64,000 nt of DNA from Streptomyces sp. TS71-3. Lineage in GTDB: Bacteria; Actinomycetota; Actinomycetes; Streptomycetales; Streptomycetaceae. The first letter of the stretch is position 1. Each line of letters starts with the position of its first letter. The stretch spans positions 2,976,001 to 3,040,000 of the forward strand of contig NZ_BNEL01000003.1 of assembly GCF_018327685.1 (NCBI RefSeq). Reading direction: 5' to 3'. A model generated the notes under the pieces. The model saw nothing but the letters and a program-made list of their open reading frames with translations, ran no database searches and was not told where the DNA came from. Shown here in pieces: positions 8,660-17,344 of this stretch. A program made the position numbers and the translations under genes.

Positions 8660-8705
8660 GGCAGGACACCGCGCGACGGCCACTACGTCGCGCGGTGTCC
8701 CTGCC
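8660..8705 (+). terminator. Strong hairpin terminator after the DUF5302 gene
   Basis: Stem of 18 bp (8660-8677 with 8687-8705) with one bulged C and a 9-base loop. The arms start GGCAGGACACC and end GGTGTCCCTGCC. It is one of the longest stems in the window. Confidence 0.75.
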
Positions 8706-8790
8706 ACATGACGGAGGCGCCGGCGGCCCTGATGAGCGCCCCGGAGATCTGGACAGGGGCAGCAGCCGGTAGGAGACCTCGTCGTGGCCC

Positions 8791-9060
8791 TCAGGGCGCC
8801 AGGACGGGCTTGACCGCCAGGCCGGTCCTCATCTCCTCTGCCGCGCGCTCTATGTCGCGGAGCGGAAACGTCTTGATGAGCTCGCCGACCGGAAGCCGGC
8901 CGCCGCCCATCATGGCTGCCAGCCGCGGCAGGAACTCGGGCGGATTGCTCCGGCCCTCGACGACTCCGATGACGCGTTTGCTCTCGTTGACGAGATCGGC
9001 GACGTCCAGGGGAGCGGTCGCCCCGCACGCGGGGACGCCGACCACACCCGCCGTTCCGCC
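8791..9060 (-). pseudogene. Zinc-type alcohol dehydrogenase (MDR) remnant, C-terminal third only
   Basis: Read leftward, it encodes the end of the Rossmann domain and the C-terminus of an aryl-alcohol-dehydrogenase-like MDR enzyme: GTAGVVGVPACGATAPLDV, the segment SKRVIGVVEGRSNPPEFLP, then GELIKTFPLRDIERAAEEMR and the final KPVLAP. The catalytic zinc-binding N-terminal half and the GxGxxG nucleotide motif are missing. Upstream, near 9060, the sequence switches abruptly to a MarR fragment of opposite orientation. It cannot make an active enzyme. Confidence 0.75.
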
Positions 9061-9062
9061 GG

Positions 9063-9233
9063 ATGGCGGCAGCTGACCGGATCTTGGCGGACATGCAGAG
9101 GCGCCACGCACGGCGGCTCGGCGCGGACGACCACGCCGAGTTCAAGCGCCTCTTCATCGACGTGGTGGAGCAGCAGCAGCGCTACGCGAAGAGCGCCGCC
9201 GCGGACCCGTCCGTGCCCGCCGGCACCTCCTGA
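9063..9233 (+). pseudogene. MarR-family regulator remnant, C-terminal helices only
   Basis: A 56-codon frame encodes the dimerisation tail of a MarR-type regulator: RILADMQRRHARRLG, then DDHAEFKRLFIDVVEQQQRYA and a short Ala/Pro tail. The DNA-binding winged helix is absent. The ATG at 9063 is only the first Met in frame and has no ribosome site. It abuts the 5'-truncated dehydrogenase on the other strand, so the two probably formed a divergent regulator-enzyme pair before a deletion. Confidence 0.6.
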
Positions 9234-9325
9234 CGGAGTCCGTCCCTGACGCGTCGCGCCGAGGCTCTCCCGGGTCGTGGACGGGGCCACCGGAAGCGCA
9301 CGCCTCCACCGCCGGGAGTCCCGCC

Positions 9326-9997
9326 TCAGAGGACTCCCAGCCTCCGGAGCAGCTCCTCGGTCCGTGCGCCTGTGATCCACCGGTGGGCGCTCCAGCCCGT
9401 ACCGAGGGCGGCGTCGACGTTGACCTGCCGGTCGTCGACGAACAGGACGTCCGCGGCGGGCAGGCCCAAGCGGTCCGTGACGTGCCGGTAGATCGCGGCG
9501 TCGGGTTTCGCGAGGCGGAGCTCGGCCGAGAAGAACCAGTCACTGACGTACGGCGCCCACGGTGTCTCACGGGCGGCTGCCGCCATCTCGCGGGTCGCGT
9601 TCGACAGGATCCCCACCCGGACGCCGCGTTCCGACAAGTCCTCGAGCAGAGCCGTGGCGTCCGGGCGGATCGTCGTCCACGCCTCGGTGTCGATGCGCGT
9701 CAACTCGGCGATGAGGCCGTCCCTCGCGCAGATGCCGAGGTCCGCGAGCAGGCGGCCCCAGAAGGCGGTCGCACTCCCGCCCCGGTCGTACGCCTCCCGA
9801 TGCGCCCAGTACGCGGTTTCCACATCCTCGGGCCTGTGTGGCAGGCATGCCGCAAGGCGCTGGTAGAGCCCCGGCGGAGTGGCGAGCACTTCACCGAGAT
9901 CGAAGATCACCACGCGGGGACACGGCGGCGCCGGCCGGTCGCCGGCGGCGGGGCCGGGCCCGAAGGGGGTCCCGCCCCGGAGGTCTGTCACGGTCAT
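9326..9997 (-). CDS. HAD-superfamily hydrolase (subfamily IA, YihX-like)
   Basis: 223-residue cytoplasmic phosphatase-type protein. HAD motif I is VVIFDLGEVL (about residues 29-38): the nucleophile Asp is present and the second Asp of DxD is replaced, as in the YihX/epoxide-hydrolase-N subgroup. Motif II is ILSNAT (about 131-136), motif III is the Lys of RLAKPD (about 161-166), and motif IV is FVDDR (about 185-189). The substrate is probably a small phosphate ester. It starts 49 bp after the LacI-type regulator gene and is likely the last gene of the leftward ABC/GDPD operon, which fits a role in freeing phosphate. Confidence 0.85.
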   Translation of the reverse strand: MTVTDLRGGTPFGPGPAAGDRPAPPCPRVVIFDLGEVLATPPGLYQRLAACLPHRPEDVETAYWAHREAYDRGGSATAFWGRLLADLGICARDGLIAELTRIDTEAWTTIRPDATALLEDLSERGVRVGILSNATREMAAAARETPWAPYVSDWFFSAELRLAKPDAAIYRHVTDRLGLPAADVLFVDDRQVNVDAALGTGWSAHRWITGARTEELLRRLGVL

Positions 9998-10046
9998 CTC
10001 TTTCCGGGGTGTACGTGCCGTCAGCCGCTGCGTGGGCTGCCGGCGT

Positions 10047-11084
10047 TCAGCGGGCGGTCGGGGCCTGGGCCAGGGTGCGGCCCCGGACCAACGTGCCCGG
10101 GAGCAGTTCGTGCCGGGGCGGCGTGCGCTCGTCGAGCTGGGCGCGCATCACTTCCACGGCCCGGCGTGCGGCATCCTCCACCGGGATGCGGACGGTGGTG
10201 AAACCCATCAGGTCGATGCCGGGAAGGATGCCGTCGAAGCCGGTGAGCGACAGGTCGTCCGGTACCTTCAACCCGGCCTCCTGCGCGTGCGGGAGGAAGG
10301 CCAGCAGGCGCCAGTCGGAGGGGAACATCGCGGCGGTGATCCGCTCCTCGCGCCGCAGCTCGACGATCTCGCGCGCGCCTTCCTCCCGGCTGCCGAACGT
10401 CGGCGAGGAGACCTCGTACACCTTGACCCCGCGCTCGGTCAGGCCCCGTACCATCGCCACGCCGCGCCGGTGCTCGGAGACCGAGTGGTCGGGCACCACC
10501 ACCGCGGCGCCCCGGTGCCCGGCCGCCACCACCGCGTCCACCAGCAGGCCGGCGTTGTAGTCCTCGTCGTAGGAGACGCTGTGGATGTCGGGGTGGGACT
10601 CCGGCCGGCCGACGACCACGACCGGCACCAGGTCCAGGAAGGGTTCGAGCATCTCGGCGCGGATGACGCCGGTGGAGACGAACATGCCGCCGACGCGCAG
10701 CCCCAGCAGCCGGTTCAGCGCCTGGCGTTCGAAGTGGGCGCCCTCGTGGCGGGAGGGCGCCACGGTCACCATCTGCAGGCCCGCGGCGCTGACGTGGGCC
10801 TGCAGTTCGGCGAAGAGCAGCCCGTAGGCGGGGTTGTCCGGGGCGCGCAGCAGCAGGCCGAGGATGTCGGAGCTGCGCGCGGCCAGCGACCGCGCCATGG
10901 TGTTCGGCACGTAGCCGAGCCGCTCCGCCGCCTCGTACACGGCCCTGCGGGTGTGCTCGGCCACGGGCGTGGAACCGTAGAAGACCCGTGAGGCCGTCGC
11001 CCGTGAGACCCCCGCTTCCAGGGCGACCTTCGCCATGGTCACTTTCAGCGGTGAGGTGACCTTGTCGTCCATGCTCGGTGCCAC
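10047..11084 (-). CDS. LacI-family transcriptional regulator
   Basis: 345-residue repressor. The N-terminal helix-turn-helix and hinge (about residues 13-62) read VTMAKVALEAGVSRATASRV and GYVPNTMARSL, the standard LacI signature. A periplasmic-binding-protein-like effector domain follows (about 70-340). The frame starts with GTG at 11084; an ATG four codons later is an alternative. The gene lies 4 bp after the glycerophosphodiesterase stop, so it is part of the operon. It probably acts on the two TGAAC-N4-type operators at 16103-16138 upstream of the first gene. Confidence 0.9.
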   Translation of the reverse strand: MAPSMDDKVTSPLKVTMAKVALEAGVSRATASRVFYGSTPVAEHTRRAVYEAAERLGYVPNTMARSLAARSSDILGLLLRAPDNPAYGLLFAELQAHVSAAGLQMVTVAPSRHEGAHFERQALNRLLGLRVGGMFVSTGVIRAEMLEPFLDLVPVVVVGRPESHPDIHSVSYDEDYNAGLLVDAVVAAGHRGAAVVVPDHSVSEHRRGVAMVRGLTERGVKVYEVSSPTFGSREEGAREIVELRREERITAAMFPSDWRLLAFLPHAQEAGLKVPDDLSLTGFDGILPGIDLMGFTTVRIPVEDAARRAVEVMRAQLDERTPPRHELLPGTLVRGRTLAQAPTAR

Positions 11085-11088
11085 GCGG

Positions 11089-11994
11089 TCACCCTATCGG
11101 CTGCGGCCGGGACGCCGACCGCCCCCAGCTGCCGTACGTGCGCGGGGTGATGCCGCGCACCTGCTGCCGGTAGCGGCCGAGCAGGTCGGGCCAGTCGGTC
11201 TGGATGATGTCCGCACCCAGCTCCATGAGCCGGCCCCATCCGTCGTCGGGGTCGCCGAAGACCGAGGTGTGGTCGTCGATCCCGGAGTACAGGGGCACGC
11301 CGTCGGGGAGGTTGATCGCGTTGAGCAGGCACAGCAGTCCCCGCCGGTGCATCTCCGTGACGACCGCGGGGTCGGCGAGCTCGTCGTCGGGGTGGCGCGC
11401 GATGAGTTCGACGCCCACGAGGTTGAGGTCCGGGGCGCCGAGGACGGTGTCGATGTCCGCACGGGAGTAGACGATCGGCACGAACGGGTACTTGACCGGG
11501 TGCCGGCGCAGCTTGTCCAGCCACTGCTGGTCCACCGGGCTCTTGAAGACCAGTTGCCCGGCGATGTCGAACCGGTCGGCGAAGGGCAGCAGGTCGTCGA
11601 GGTACCACCAGGACCGGTCGATGTTGAACAGCACCTCGCCGCGGAAGCGGGTGAAGATCTCGCCGAGTTCGGAGAGGCCGGCGCCGTGGCTGCTCCAGCG
11701 GTACCGCAGCGCGCGGATCGCCTCGGCGTCCAGGGCGCGGATGTCGTCCGCGCGGTCGAAGGCGTGCGGCTCGGCGCCGTCGTGGAAGACGAAGAAGGAG
11801 CCGTCGCGGGAGCGGATGACGTCGAGCTCGACCATGTCGGCGCCCTGGCGGAGCGCCGCGACGACGGCCCCGGTGGTGTTCTCGGGCACGTTGCCGAGCC
11901 CGGTGCCGCGGTGCACGCAGATCAGCGGGGTGCGCTGCGCGAGGTGGGTGTTGAGCAGCGCGTTGACATGCTGGTGTCGGGGGTGGCCGAACAT
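11089..11994 (-). CDS. Glycerophosphodiester phosphodiesterase family protein
   Basis: 301-residue GDPD-type TIM barrel. The family motif starts with VHRGTG (about residue 27; HRG is the metal and catalytic element), followed by PENT (about 36-39), and MVELDVIRSRDG (about 53-65) gives the acidic metal ligands and VFHD (about 68-71) the second His. DIIQTDWPD near the C-terminus matches the usual GVDGIITDxPD closure. No signal peptide is visible, so it acts in the cytoplasm, probably cleaving an imported glycerophosphodiester to glycerol-3-phosphate and an alcohol. It lies 24 bp after the permease gene in the ABC operon. Confidence 0.85.
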   Translation of the reverse strand: MFGHPRHQHVNALLNTHLAQRTPLICVHRGTGLGNVPENTTGAVVAALRQGADMVELDVIRSRDGSFFVFHDGAEPHAFDRADDIRALDAEAIRALRYRWSSHGAGLSELGEIFTRFRGEVLFNIDRSWWYLDDLLPFADRFDIAGQLVFKSPVDQQWLDKLRRHPVKYPFVPIVYSRADIDTVLGAPDLNLVGVELIARHPDDELADPAVVTEMHRRGLLCLLNAINLPDGVPLYSGIDDHTSVFGDPDDGWGRLMELGADIIQTDWPDLLGRYRQQVRGITPRTYGSWGRSASRPQPIG

Positions 11995-12018
11995 GGTGTT
12001 CCTTCGTGTACGTGCGGG

Positions 12019-13824
12019 TCAGACGGTGCGGGTGGGACGGGCGGACGCGCCCGTGTCGGTGTCCGCGGCCGTGGGCGCGGTGTGCTCGTGCCCGGGGCGC
12101 GGCCGCGGGCGCCGCCGGCGGTGCCCCGTGTCGGCGCGACGGCCGTAGACGAACCACATCACCAGGCCGGAGACGGCCATCAGGAGCACGGCGTAGACCA
12201 GGGTCAGGGCGGTGCTGTCGCTCGTGCCCTCGTTGCGGGTGGCGTTCTGGATGGTGATGCCGAGCGGCTGGTACAGCGGGTGGGCGAGGAAGACGGAGAT
12301 GTCGTAGTCGTCCAGCAGGCTGTTGAAGTTCAGGGCGCTGACGGCCGCGGCGGTGGGAAGCACCAGGGGCAGCAGGACGCGCCGGAAGGTGTGCCAGGCA
12401 CCCGCGCCGAGCAGGGTGGCAGCCTCTTCCAGCGAGTCGGGGACGCCCGCGTAGGCGGCCTTGAGCATGCGCAGCGTGATCGGGATCTTCGCCGAGACGT
12501 AGGCGATGGCGAGCAGGACCAGGGTGCCGGTGAGCACGGTGCCGCCGACCACCGTTCGTGGCTCGGAGTAGGTGATGATCAGTCCGAGGGCGGTGAGCGT
12601 GCTCGGCAGCATCCACGGGATGTGCAGCAGGTGTTCCACGGCGGCGGTGACCGGGCTCGGGTACTTGTGCAGCACCCGGGCGACGAACAGCATCAGGGCG
12701 ATGACGACGGTCGCGGTGACGGTCGCGTACGCGATGCTGACCAGCAGCGGCCAGGAGGCGGTCGCGTCGGTCAGCACCTGGCGGTAGTTGGCGAGCGTGA
12801 AGCTGCTCGTGGTGATCCGGCCAGAGGCGATGGTCGAGGCGCCGGTGAAGGAGAACACCACGATCAGCAGCGGCGGTACGAGGTACGCGGCGAACAGCGC
12901 GTAGGCCAGGACGTGCACGACGGCGCCTGCCACCGGGTTGGTGATCCGCTGCCTGCGCAGTGCCGAGGGCACCTTGGAGACGGAGAAGTAGGTTCCGCCG
13001 GCCTGCATCCGGTTCAGGACCGAGAGCAGGACCAGCGTGGCGGCGCCGAGGAGGACGGCGAGGGTGGCGGCCAGGTCGCGGGAGGAGGGGATGCCCGCGA
13101 AGGTGAGGATCATCGGCGTGATCGTCTGGAAGTCCCGCCCGCCGATGACCTGGGGCGCGGCGAAGGCCGTCAGGCCGCCCAGGAACGTCAGCACGGTCAC
13201 GGCGAACAGGGTGGGCTTGAGCACCGGCAGCACCACCCGGCGCAGGATCCGCCAGGGCGAGGCGCCGAGCTGCTGCGCGGCCTCGATGGTCTGGTGGTCC
13301 ACCCGCCCCAGGGCCGAGGTGAGGAACAGCAGATGGTAGCTGGTGCCGGTGAGGGTCATCACCATCACCACGGCCGGCATCCCGGAGAACCACGCCGGGT
13401 CCGTGCCGGGGAAGGCGTCCACGAGCAGGCGGGTGAGGAGGCCGTGCTCGCCGTAGACGAAGGTGTAACCGGACACGGCCACGACTCCGCCGTAGACCAG
13501 CGTGGTGGCGTAGCCGAGCCACAGCAGGCGGGCGCCGCGCAGCGCGAAGTAACGGGTGGCCAGGACGATGAAGACGCCGACGGCGTTGACCGTCACGGAC
13601 AGGGCCGCGGCCAGCAGGAAGCTGTTGCGCAGCGATTCGCGGGCGCGGTCGGAGGACCACAGCTCGGTGAAGGCGCGGGTGCTGAACGAGCCGTCGGGAA
13701 GGAAGATCTCCCGCAGCATGACCAGGTTCGGGAAGACCAGGAAGGCGAAGACGAACCACAGCAGCAGCGCGCCGGCCACCAGGACCAGCGGCGAGCGGAG
13801 CATCCTCCGCGCGGAGCGGTTCAC
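12019..13824 (-). CDS. ABC transporter permease, two permease domains fused in one protein
   Basis: 601-residue membrane protein of the Fe3+/polyamine/phosphonate (FbpB-like) type. Two copies of the permease domain are fused: the first (about residues 10-270) has the coupling loop EAAQQLGASPWRILRRVVLP, and the second (about 300-570) has the matching loop EEAATLLGAGAWHTFRRVLLP. Each has about six transmembrane segments. A positively charged, disordered C-terminal tail of about 40 residues is unusual. The GTG start overlaps the ATPase stop codon (GTGA), so translation is coupled. Confidence 0.9.
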   Translation of the reverse strand: MNRSARRMLRSPLVLVAGALLLWFVFAFLVFPNLVMLREIFLPDGSFSTRAFTELWSSDRARESLRNSFLLAAALSVTVNAVGVFIVLATRYFALRGARLLWLGYATTLVYGGVVAVSGYTFVYGEHGLLTRLLVDAFPGTDPAWFSGMPAVVMVMTLTGTSYHLLFLTSALGRVDHQTIEAAQQLGASPWRILRRVVLPVLKPTLFAVTVLTFLGGLTAFAAPQVIGGRDFQTITPMILTFAGIPSSRDLAATLAVLLGAATLVLLSVLNRMQAGGTYFSVSKVPSALRRQRITNPVAGAVVHVLAYALFAAYLVPPLLIVVFSFTGASTIASGRITTSSFTLANYRQVLTDATASWPLLVSIAYATVTATVVIALMLFVARVLHKYPSPVTAAVEHLLHIPWMLPSTLTALGLIITYSEPRTVVGGTVLTGTLVLLAIAYVSAKIPITLRMLKAAYAGVPDSLEEAATLLGAGAWHTFRRVLLPLVLPTAAAVSALNFNSLLDDYDISVFLAHPLYQPLGITIQNATRNEGTSDSTALTLVYAVLLMAVSGLVMWFVYGRRADTGHRRRRPRPRPGHEHTAPTAADTDTGASARPTRTV

Positions 13825-14876
13825 CGTCGCGCCCCGCCCGCCGCGGAGGCACCCTCGGGGCCCGGGTACTGCAGCAGCGAGGCCGGGTCGATGACGAGGT
13901 CGACCCGCTCGCCCTCCCGGGACCGGAAGCCGTCCTGGGCCCTGAGGACCGCCCGCAGGCGGTCGTGCTCGGTGCGCAGGTGGTAGACGTCGTGCATGCC
14001 GTGGTAAGTGTGCGAGTCCACCGTGGCGGGCACGGCGATCCCGCCGTGCGGGGTGCCGGGCCGGACCGCCTTGACCTTCTCGATCCGCACGTAGGTGGCG
14101 GCGCCGGCGTCGAGACCGGAGGCGCCGGCCGCCGCGAGCATGCCCACCAGGGCGGGGCTGAGCCGGTTGACCTCGCCGAGGAAGGTGCAGACGAACTCGG
14201 TGGCCGAGCGCTCGTAGACCTCCTGCGGAGTGCCGATCTGCTCGATGCGCCCCTGATCCAGGACGGCGACGCGGTCGCTCATCGACAGGGCCTCGTCCTG
14301 GTCGTGCGTGACGTAGACGGTGGTGATGCCGAACCGGCCTTGCAGGTCCTTCAGCTGCCCGCGCAGCTGGCGGCGGAGTCTGGCGTCGAGATTCGACAGC
14401 GGCTCGTCGAGCAGCAGGACCTTCGGGCGCAGGACCAGGGCGCGGGCGATGGCCACCCGCTGCTGCTGGCCGCCGGAGAGCTCGGCGACCTGCTTGTCGA
14501 GCTGCTGCTGCGACAGGTCGACCTGCTCGGCGATCTCGTTCACCCGGCGGTCCGTCTCGGCCCTGGACAGCTTCTGCACGCGCAGTCCGAAGGCGATGTT
14601 CTCGCGCACGTTCATGCCGGGGAACAGGGCGTAGTTCTGGAAGACCATGCCCACCTCCCGCTTGCCGCTGGGCAGGTGGGTGATCCTCCTGCCCCCGAGG
14701 TGGATGTCGCCGGCACTGAGGTCGACGAAGCCGGCGAGGGCACGCAGCGCGGTGCTCTTGCCGCAGCCGGAGGGTCCGAGCAGTGTGAAGAACTCACCCT
14801 CCTGGACCTGGAGGGAGAAGGCGGGCAGCGCCGTGAAGCCGCCGAACCTCACCGTCACGTCGTCAAAGGTGATCAT
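13821..14876 (-). CDS. ABC transporter ATP-binding protein
   Basis: 351-residue ATPase of the PotA/FbpC class. It has Walker A GPSGCGKS (about residues 34-41), the Q-loop in VFQNYALFPGM, the signature LSGGQQQR (about 134-141), Walker B VLLLDEPLSNLD (about 154-165) and the switch His in VTHDQDEA (about 188-195). A C-terminal TOBE-like regulatory domain covers about residues 265-340. The ATG at 14876 begins the family's usual N-terminus (MITFDDVTVRFGG). It lies 86 bp downstream of the binding-protein gene and overlaps the permease gene. Confidence 0.92.
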   Translation of the reverse strand: MITFDDVTVRFGGFTALPAFSLQVQEGEFFTLLGPSGCGKSTALRALAGFVDLSAGDIHLGGRRITHLPSGKREVGMVFQNYALFPGMNVRENIAFGLRVQKLSRAETDRRVNEIAEQVDLSQQQLDKQVAELSGGQQQRVAIARALVLRPKVLLLDEPLSNLDARLRRQLRGQLKDLQGRFGITTVYVTHDQDEALSMSDRVAVLDQGRIEQIGTPQEVYERSATEFVCTFLGEVNRLSPALVGMLAAAGASGLDAGAATYVRIEKVKAVRPGTPHGGIAVPATVDSHTYHGMHDVYHLRTEHDRLRAVLRAQDGFRSREGERVDLVIDPASLLQYPGPEGASAAGGARR

Positions 14877-14962
14877 GTGGGTCCTCGGGAGATGTCGGGT
14901 GGCGGAAAGGGGGCGTTCCAGGGGGAGCGGCCGCGCGGGGCGGGCCCCCGCGCGGCGCGGAG

Positions 14963-16042
14963 TCAGCTCCCGAGGTAGTCCAGCTCGACCTTCTCGATCC
15001 ACTGGTCGAGGTGCTCGGCCACGAACGACCAGTCGATGTCCTGCTCGGTGAAGGAGTTGGTGTCGCTGACCGCCGCCGGGTCGGCCTGGGCCAGCGCGTC
15101 CTTGTTCGTCGGCATGGTGTGGAACTGCTTGGACCAGGCGGCCTGGACCGTCGCGCTCCCGAACCAGTCGATGAACTTCTTGGCGTCCGCCGCCTTCTTC
15201 GTGCCCTTCACGAGCCCGACCTGCTGGACCGTCATCGGCACACCGATCTTCGGATGCACGGCCTCGGTGGTCACCTTGTACTGCTGCTCGCGGGTGGCCT
15301 TGCCGGCCAGCCACATCTGCCCGGCGTCGACCTTGCGGGACGCCATCCGCGCGTACAGGTCGGTGTCGGCCACCGCGGGGACACCGTCGTGGAAGTACGC
15401 CTTGACCGCGTCCCACCCGGCCTTGCTGACCCCGAGGTCGCCCTTGTCGTCGCGGTAGCGGCTGAGGATGCCGGCGAGGACCATCTGCGCGGTGGCGCCT
15501 CCGAGGTCGGCGGGCACCTCGTAGCGCTTGGCGAACTGCTTCTCGGTCCACAGGTCGGGCCAGTCGGAAGGCGCCTGGGCCGGGCTGCTGTAGGCCGCCT
15601 TGTCGTAGACGAGCATGACCGGTTCGCGAACGATCGGCCAGTACTCCTTGCCGGTCGGGTCGCCCGCCGAGGCGTCCACCTTGCCGGCCCACGACGGCGT
15701 GTAGGGGGCCAGCACGTCCTCCTTCTTCAGGTTCTCGAAGTAGACGTTGTTCAGGCCGAAGGTGACGTCGGCGATCGGATTGGCCTGCTCGGCGAGCAGC
15801 CGGTTGCGGATGTCGCCGCCGCCGAGGTCCACGAACTGGAGCTTGAAGCCGGCCTTCCCCGCCTCCTTCTTCAGCCAGTCGCCCCGCCCGTCCGACACGG
15901 AGTTGCTGTACACGACGAGGCTCTTGGTGCTCCCCGTCCCGCCCTGCCCGCCCGCCGCGACCGGCGAGGTACAACCCGTGGCCATCAGTCCAGTGACAAG
16001 CACCGTCGCTGCGGCGGTGATGGTCTTGCGCACCGACTTCAT
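14963..16042 (-). CDS. ABC transporter substrate-binding lipoprotein (Fe/phosphonate/polyamine class)
   Basis: 359-residue exported binding protein. The N-terminus is a lipoprotein signal: charged start, hydrophobic core, and lipobox LMATGC with the Cys near residue 24. The mature part has VVYSNSVSDGRGDWL at its start, as in type-2 periplasmic-binding folds of the Fe3+ and 2-aminoethylphosphonate families, and a C-terminal FIDWFGSATVQ element. The ATG at 16042 is preceded by AAGGGGATC. The frame extends 25 codons further up, but without a signal-like sequence. The operon partners (GDPD and HAD phosphatase) suggest that the ligand is a phosphodiester or phosphonate, which is an inference. Confidence 0.88.
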   Translation of the reverse strand: MKSVRKTITAAATVLVTGLMATGCTSPVAAGGQGGTGSTKSLVVYSNSVSDGRGDWLKKEAGKAGFKLQFVDLGGGDIRNRLLAEQANPIADVTFGLNNVYFENLKKEDVLAPYTPSWAGKVDASAGDPTGKEYWPIVREPVMLVYDKAAYSSPAQAPSDWPDLWTEKQFAKRYEVPADLGGATAQMVLAGILSRYRDDKGDLGVSKAGWDAVKAYFHDGVPAVADTDLYARMASRKVDAGQMWLAGKATREQQYKVTTEAVHPKIGVPMTVQQVGLVKGTKKAADAKKFIDWFGSATVQAAWSKQFHTMPTNKDALAQADPAAVSDTNSFTEQDIDWSFVAEHLDQWIEKVELDYLGS

Positions 16043-16102
16043 CCGTTCTGATCCCCTTGCCGCCCAGCGCGGCCAAGAACTCCCGAGACACGAGACACGC
16101 CA

Positions 16103-16116
16103 TGAACGCGCGTTCA
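16103..16116. promoter_or_regulatory. LacI-type operator 1
   Basis: Perfect 14-bp palindrome TGAACGCGCGTTCA, 60 bp upstream of the binding-protein start. It fits the LacI-family pattern of CG-centred palindromes. The matching regulator is the fifth gene of the same operon. Confidence 0.7.
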
Positions 16117-16124
16117 CAGGAGAG

Positions 16125-16138
16125 TGAACACGCTTTCA
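16125..16138. promoter_or_regulatory. LacI-type operator 2
   Basis: TGAACACGCTTTCA, an imperfect copy of operator 1 at a 22-bp (about two helical turns) offset, so both sites face the same side of the helix. Shared core: TGAAC-R-CGC-K-TTCA. Confidence 0.65.
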
Positions 16139-16552
16139 TTGACTTCGGGACGACAGGAAGATGAATCGCGGGGGTGGCGAGAATCAACCGTGCCTGGGTG
16201 GTGGCGGCCGTGGCGGCTCCCGCCGTGGCCGCGCCGGTGACGCAGCCGGCGATCAGCAGCAGGTCGGCGGGTGCCGGCGTGGGACCGTGCGGCCTCATCG
16301 GCTGGGGATGCCTCGGGTCGAGATGCCTCAAGAAGCCCGGATCATGATCGCGTCACGAGCTCGCGGGAAAGCGTTTGAGCGAGGCGGCGCCCCACTGCTA
16401 CTTTCCCGGTGGACCGTGAAGTCGTCGTGTGGAGGTGAGCCCCGTGAACACAGTTACCCGTGGGTGCTCCCTCAACCCGTCACGGTCCGGCGGCTGACGT
16501 TCGGTGCCGCCAGGAGCGCCTGAGATCGAGGCACTCCTGGAGGGAGACGCCG
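16139..16552. other. 414-bp intergenic region with leader hairpin
   Basis: No convincing gene. A short plus-strand frame from about 16173 (RINRAWVVAAVAAP and onwards to 16346) looks like a decayed hydrophobic N-terminus but ends early. GGGAAAGCGTTTGA near 16365-16378 resembles another LacI-family half-palindrome. At 16510-16540, the 12-base arms CCAGGAGCGCCT / AGGCACTCCTGG form a hairpin (one mismatch) whose base overlaps the ribosome site GGAGGGAG of the acetyltransferase gene, so the leader may control translation. Confidence 0.5.
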
Positions 16553-17344
16553 ATGAACACGAAGCCTTTCACATCCGGCCTGAGCGAGAACGCGGTGATG
16601 ATCACGCGCGTCGCGGACAGGCAATGGCATGCACTGGACGACGACCTGGTGGTCGGCCGCGGGCATGCGGCCCACCGGCCAGACGGACGCCTGTTCGTCA
16701 GCATCGACGCCTGGCATGACGCCACCTTCGACCGGCTCGCCGAGGTGATGCTGGCCGAACTGCCGGCACCGCTGTACACGGTGGTCGACGAAGCCGACGT
16801 CGAGCTGACGGCCGGCTGGCTGCGGGCCGGGTTCACGATCCGGCGCCGCGAGTGGGAGTACGACGTGCCGACGGACCCGCGGGTCACAGGACTCGAAGCG
16901 GTCCTGCCGCCTTCGGGCGTGACGATCGTGCCCGCCGGTCAGGCGGACGAGAGCCGGCTGCGGGCCGTGGACCGGGCGATCCGTGACGAGGTCGCGGCGA
17001 CCGCGGGGTGGCAGTCGATGCCCACTGAGGTGGTTCGCGGCCCCGAAGGCGACACCATTGTCGACCCGTCGAAGTACGCGGTGGCCGCGGCGCCGGACCG
17101 CTACCTGGGTCTGATCCGGGTGGTCACGGTGATCCGGCCGCGCATCGGGCTGGTCGCGGTCCGGGCCGGCGAGCAGCGCCGCGGCATCGCGCGGGCGCTG
17201 CTGGCCCACGCGCTGGGGACGCTGCACCGCTCCGGGTCCGCCGTGGCCTGGGCGGAAGTCCACGAGTCCAACCAGGCGGCCTCGGCGCTGTTCGAGGGCA
17301 TCGGCGCCCGGCCGACGAGCAGCAACCTGGAGCTGGTGCGATGA
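16553..17344 (+). CDS. GNAT-family N-acetyltransferase
   Basis: 263-residue protein. The C-terminal half is a GNAT domain: [22 protein letters not shown] (about residues 199-220) is the acetyl-CoA pyrophosphate-binding motif A (QRRGIA), followed by the motif-B-like [20 protein letters not shown] (about 232-251). The N-terminal half (about 1-100) is a second, degenerate GNAT-like domain, with [10 protein letters not shown] in its middle. The start is fixed by GGAGGGAG six bases before the ATG. The last four bases overlap the IF-1 gene (ATGA), so the two are translationally coupled. The acceptor substrate is unknown; a link to translation is suggested only by the partner. Confidence 0.85.
   Translation: MNTKPFTSGLSENAVMITRVADRQWHALDDDLVVGRGHAAHRPDGRLFVSIDAWHDATFDRLAEVMLAELPAPLYTVVDEADVELTAGWLRAGFTIRRREWEYDVPTDPRVTGLEAVLPPSGVTIVPAGQADESRLRAVDRAIRDEVAATAGWQSMPTEVVRGPEGDTIVDPSKYAVAAAPDRYLGLIRVVTVIRPRIGLVAVRAGEQRRGIARALLAHALGTLHRSGSAVAWAEVHESNQAASALFEGIGARPTSSNLELVR

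Noticed and set aside
11035..13986. A 983-codon plus-strand frame and a 935-codon minus-strand frame over the GDPD and permease genes
   Set aside because: Both are low-complexity shadows; the GDPD and ABC permease motifs lie in another frame.
16159..16346. Short hydrophobic frame that could be a transporter N-terminus
   Set aside because: Too short, no ribosome site, and similarity ends within 20 residues; kept only as a note in the intergenic entry.
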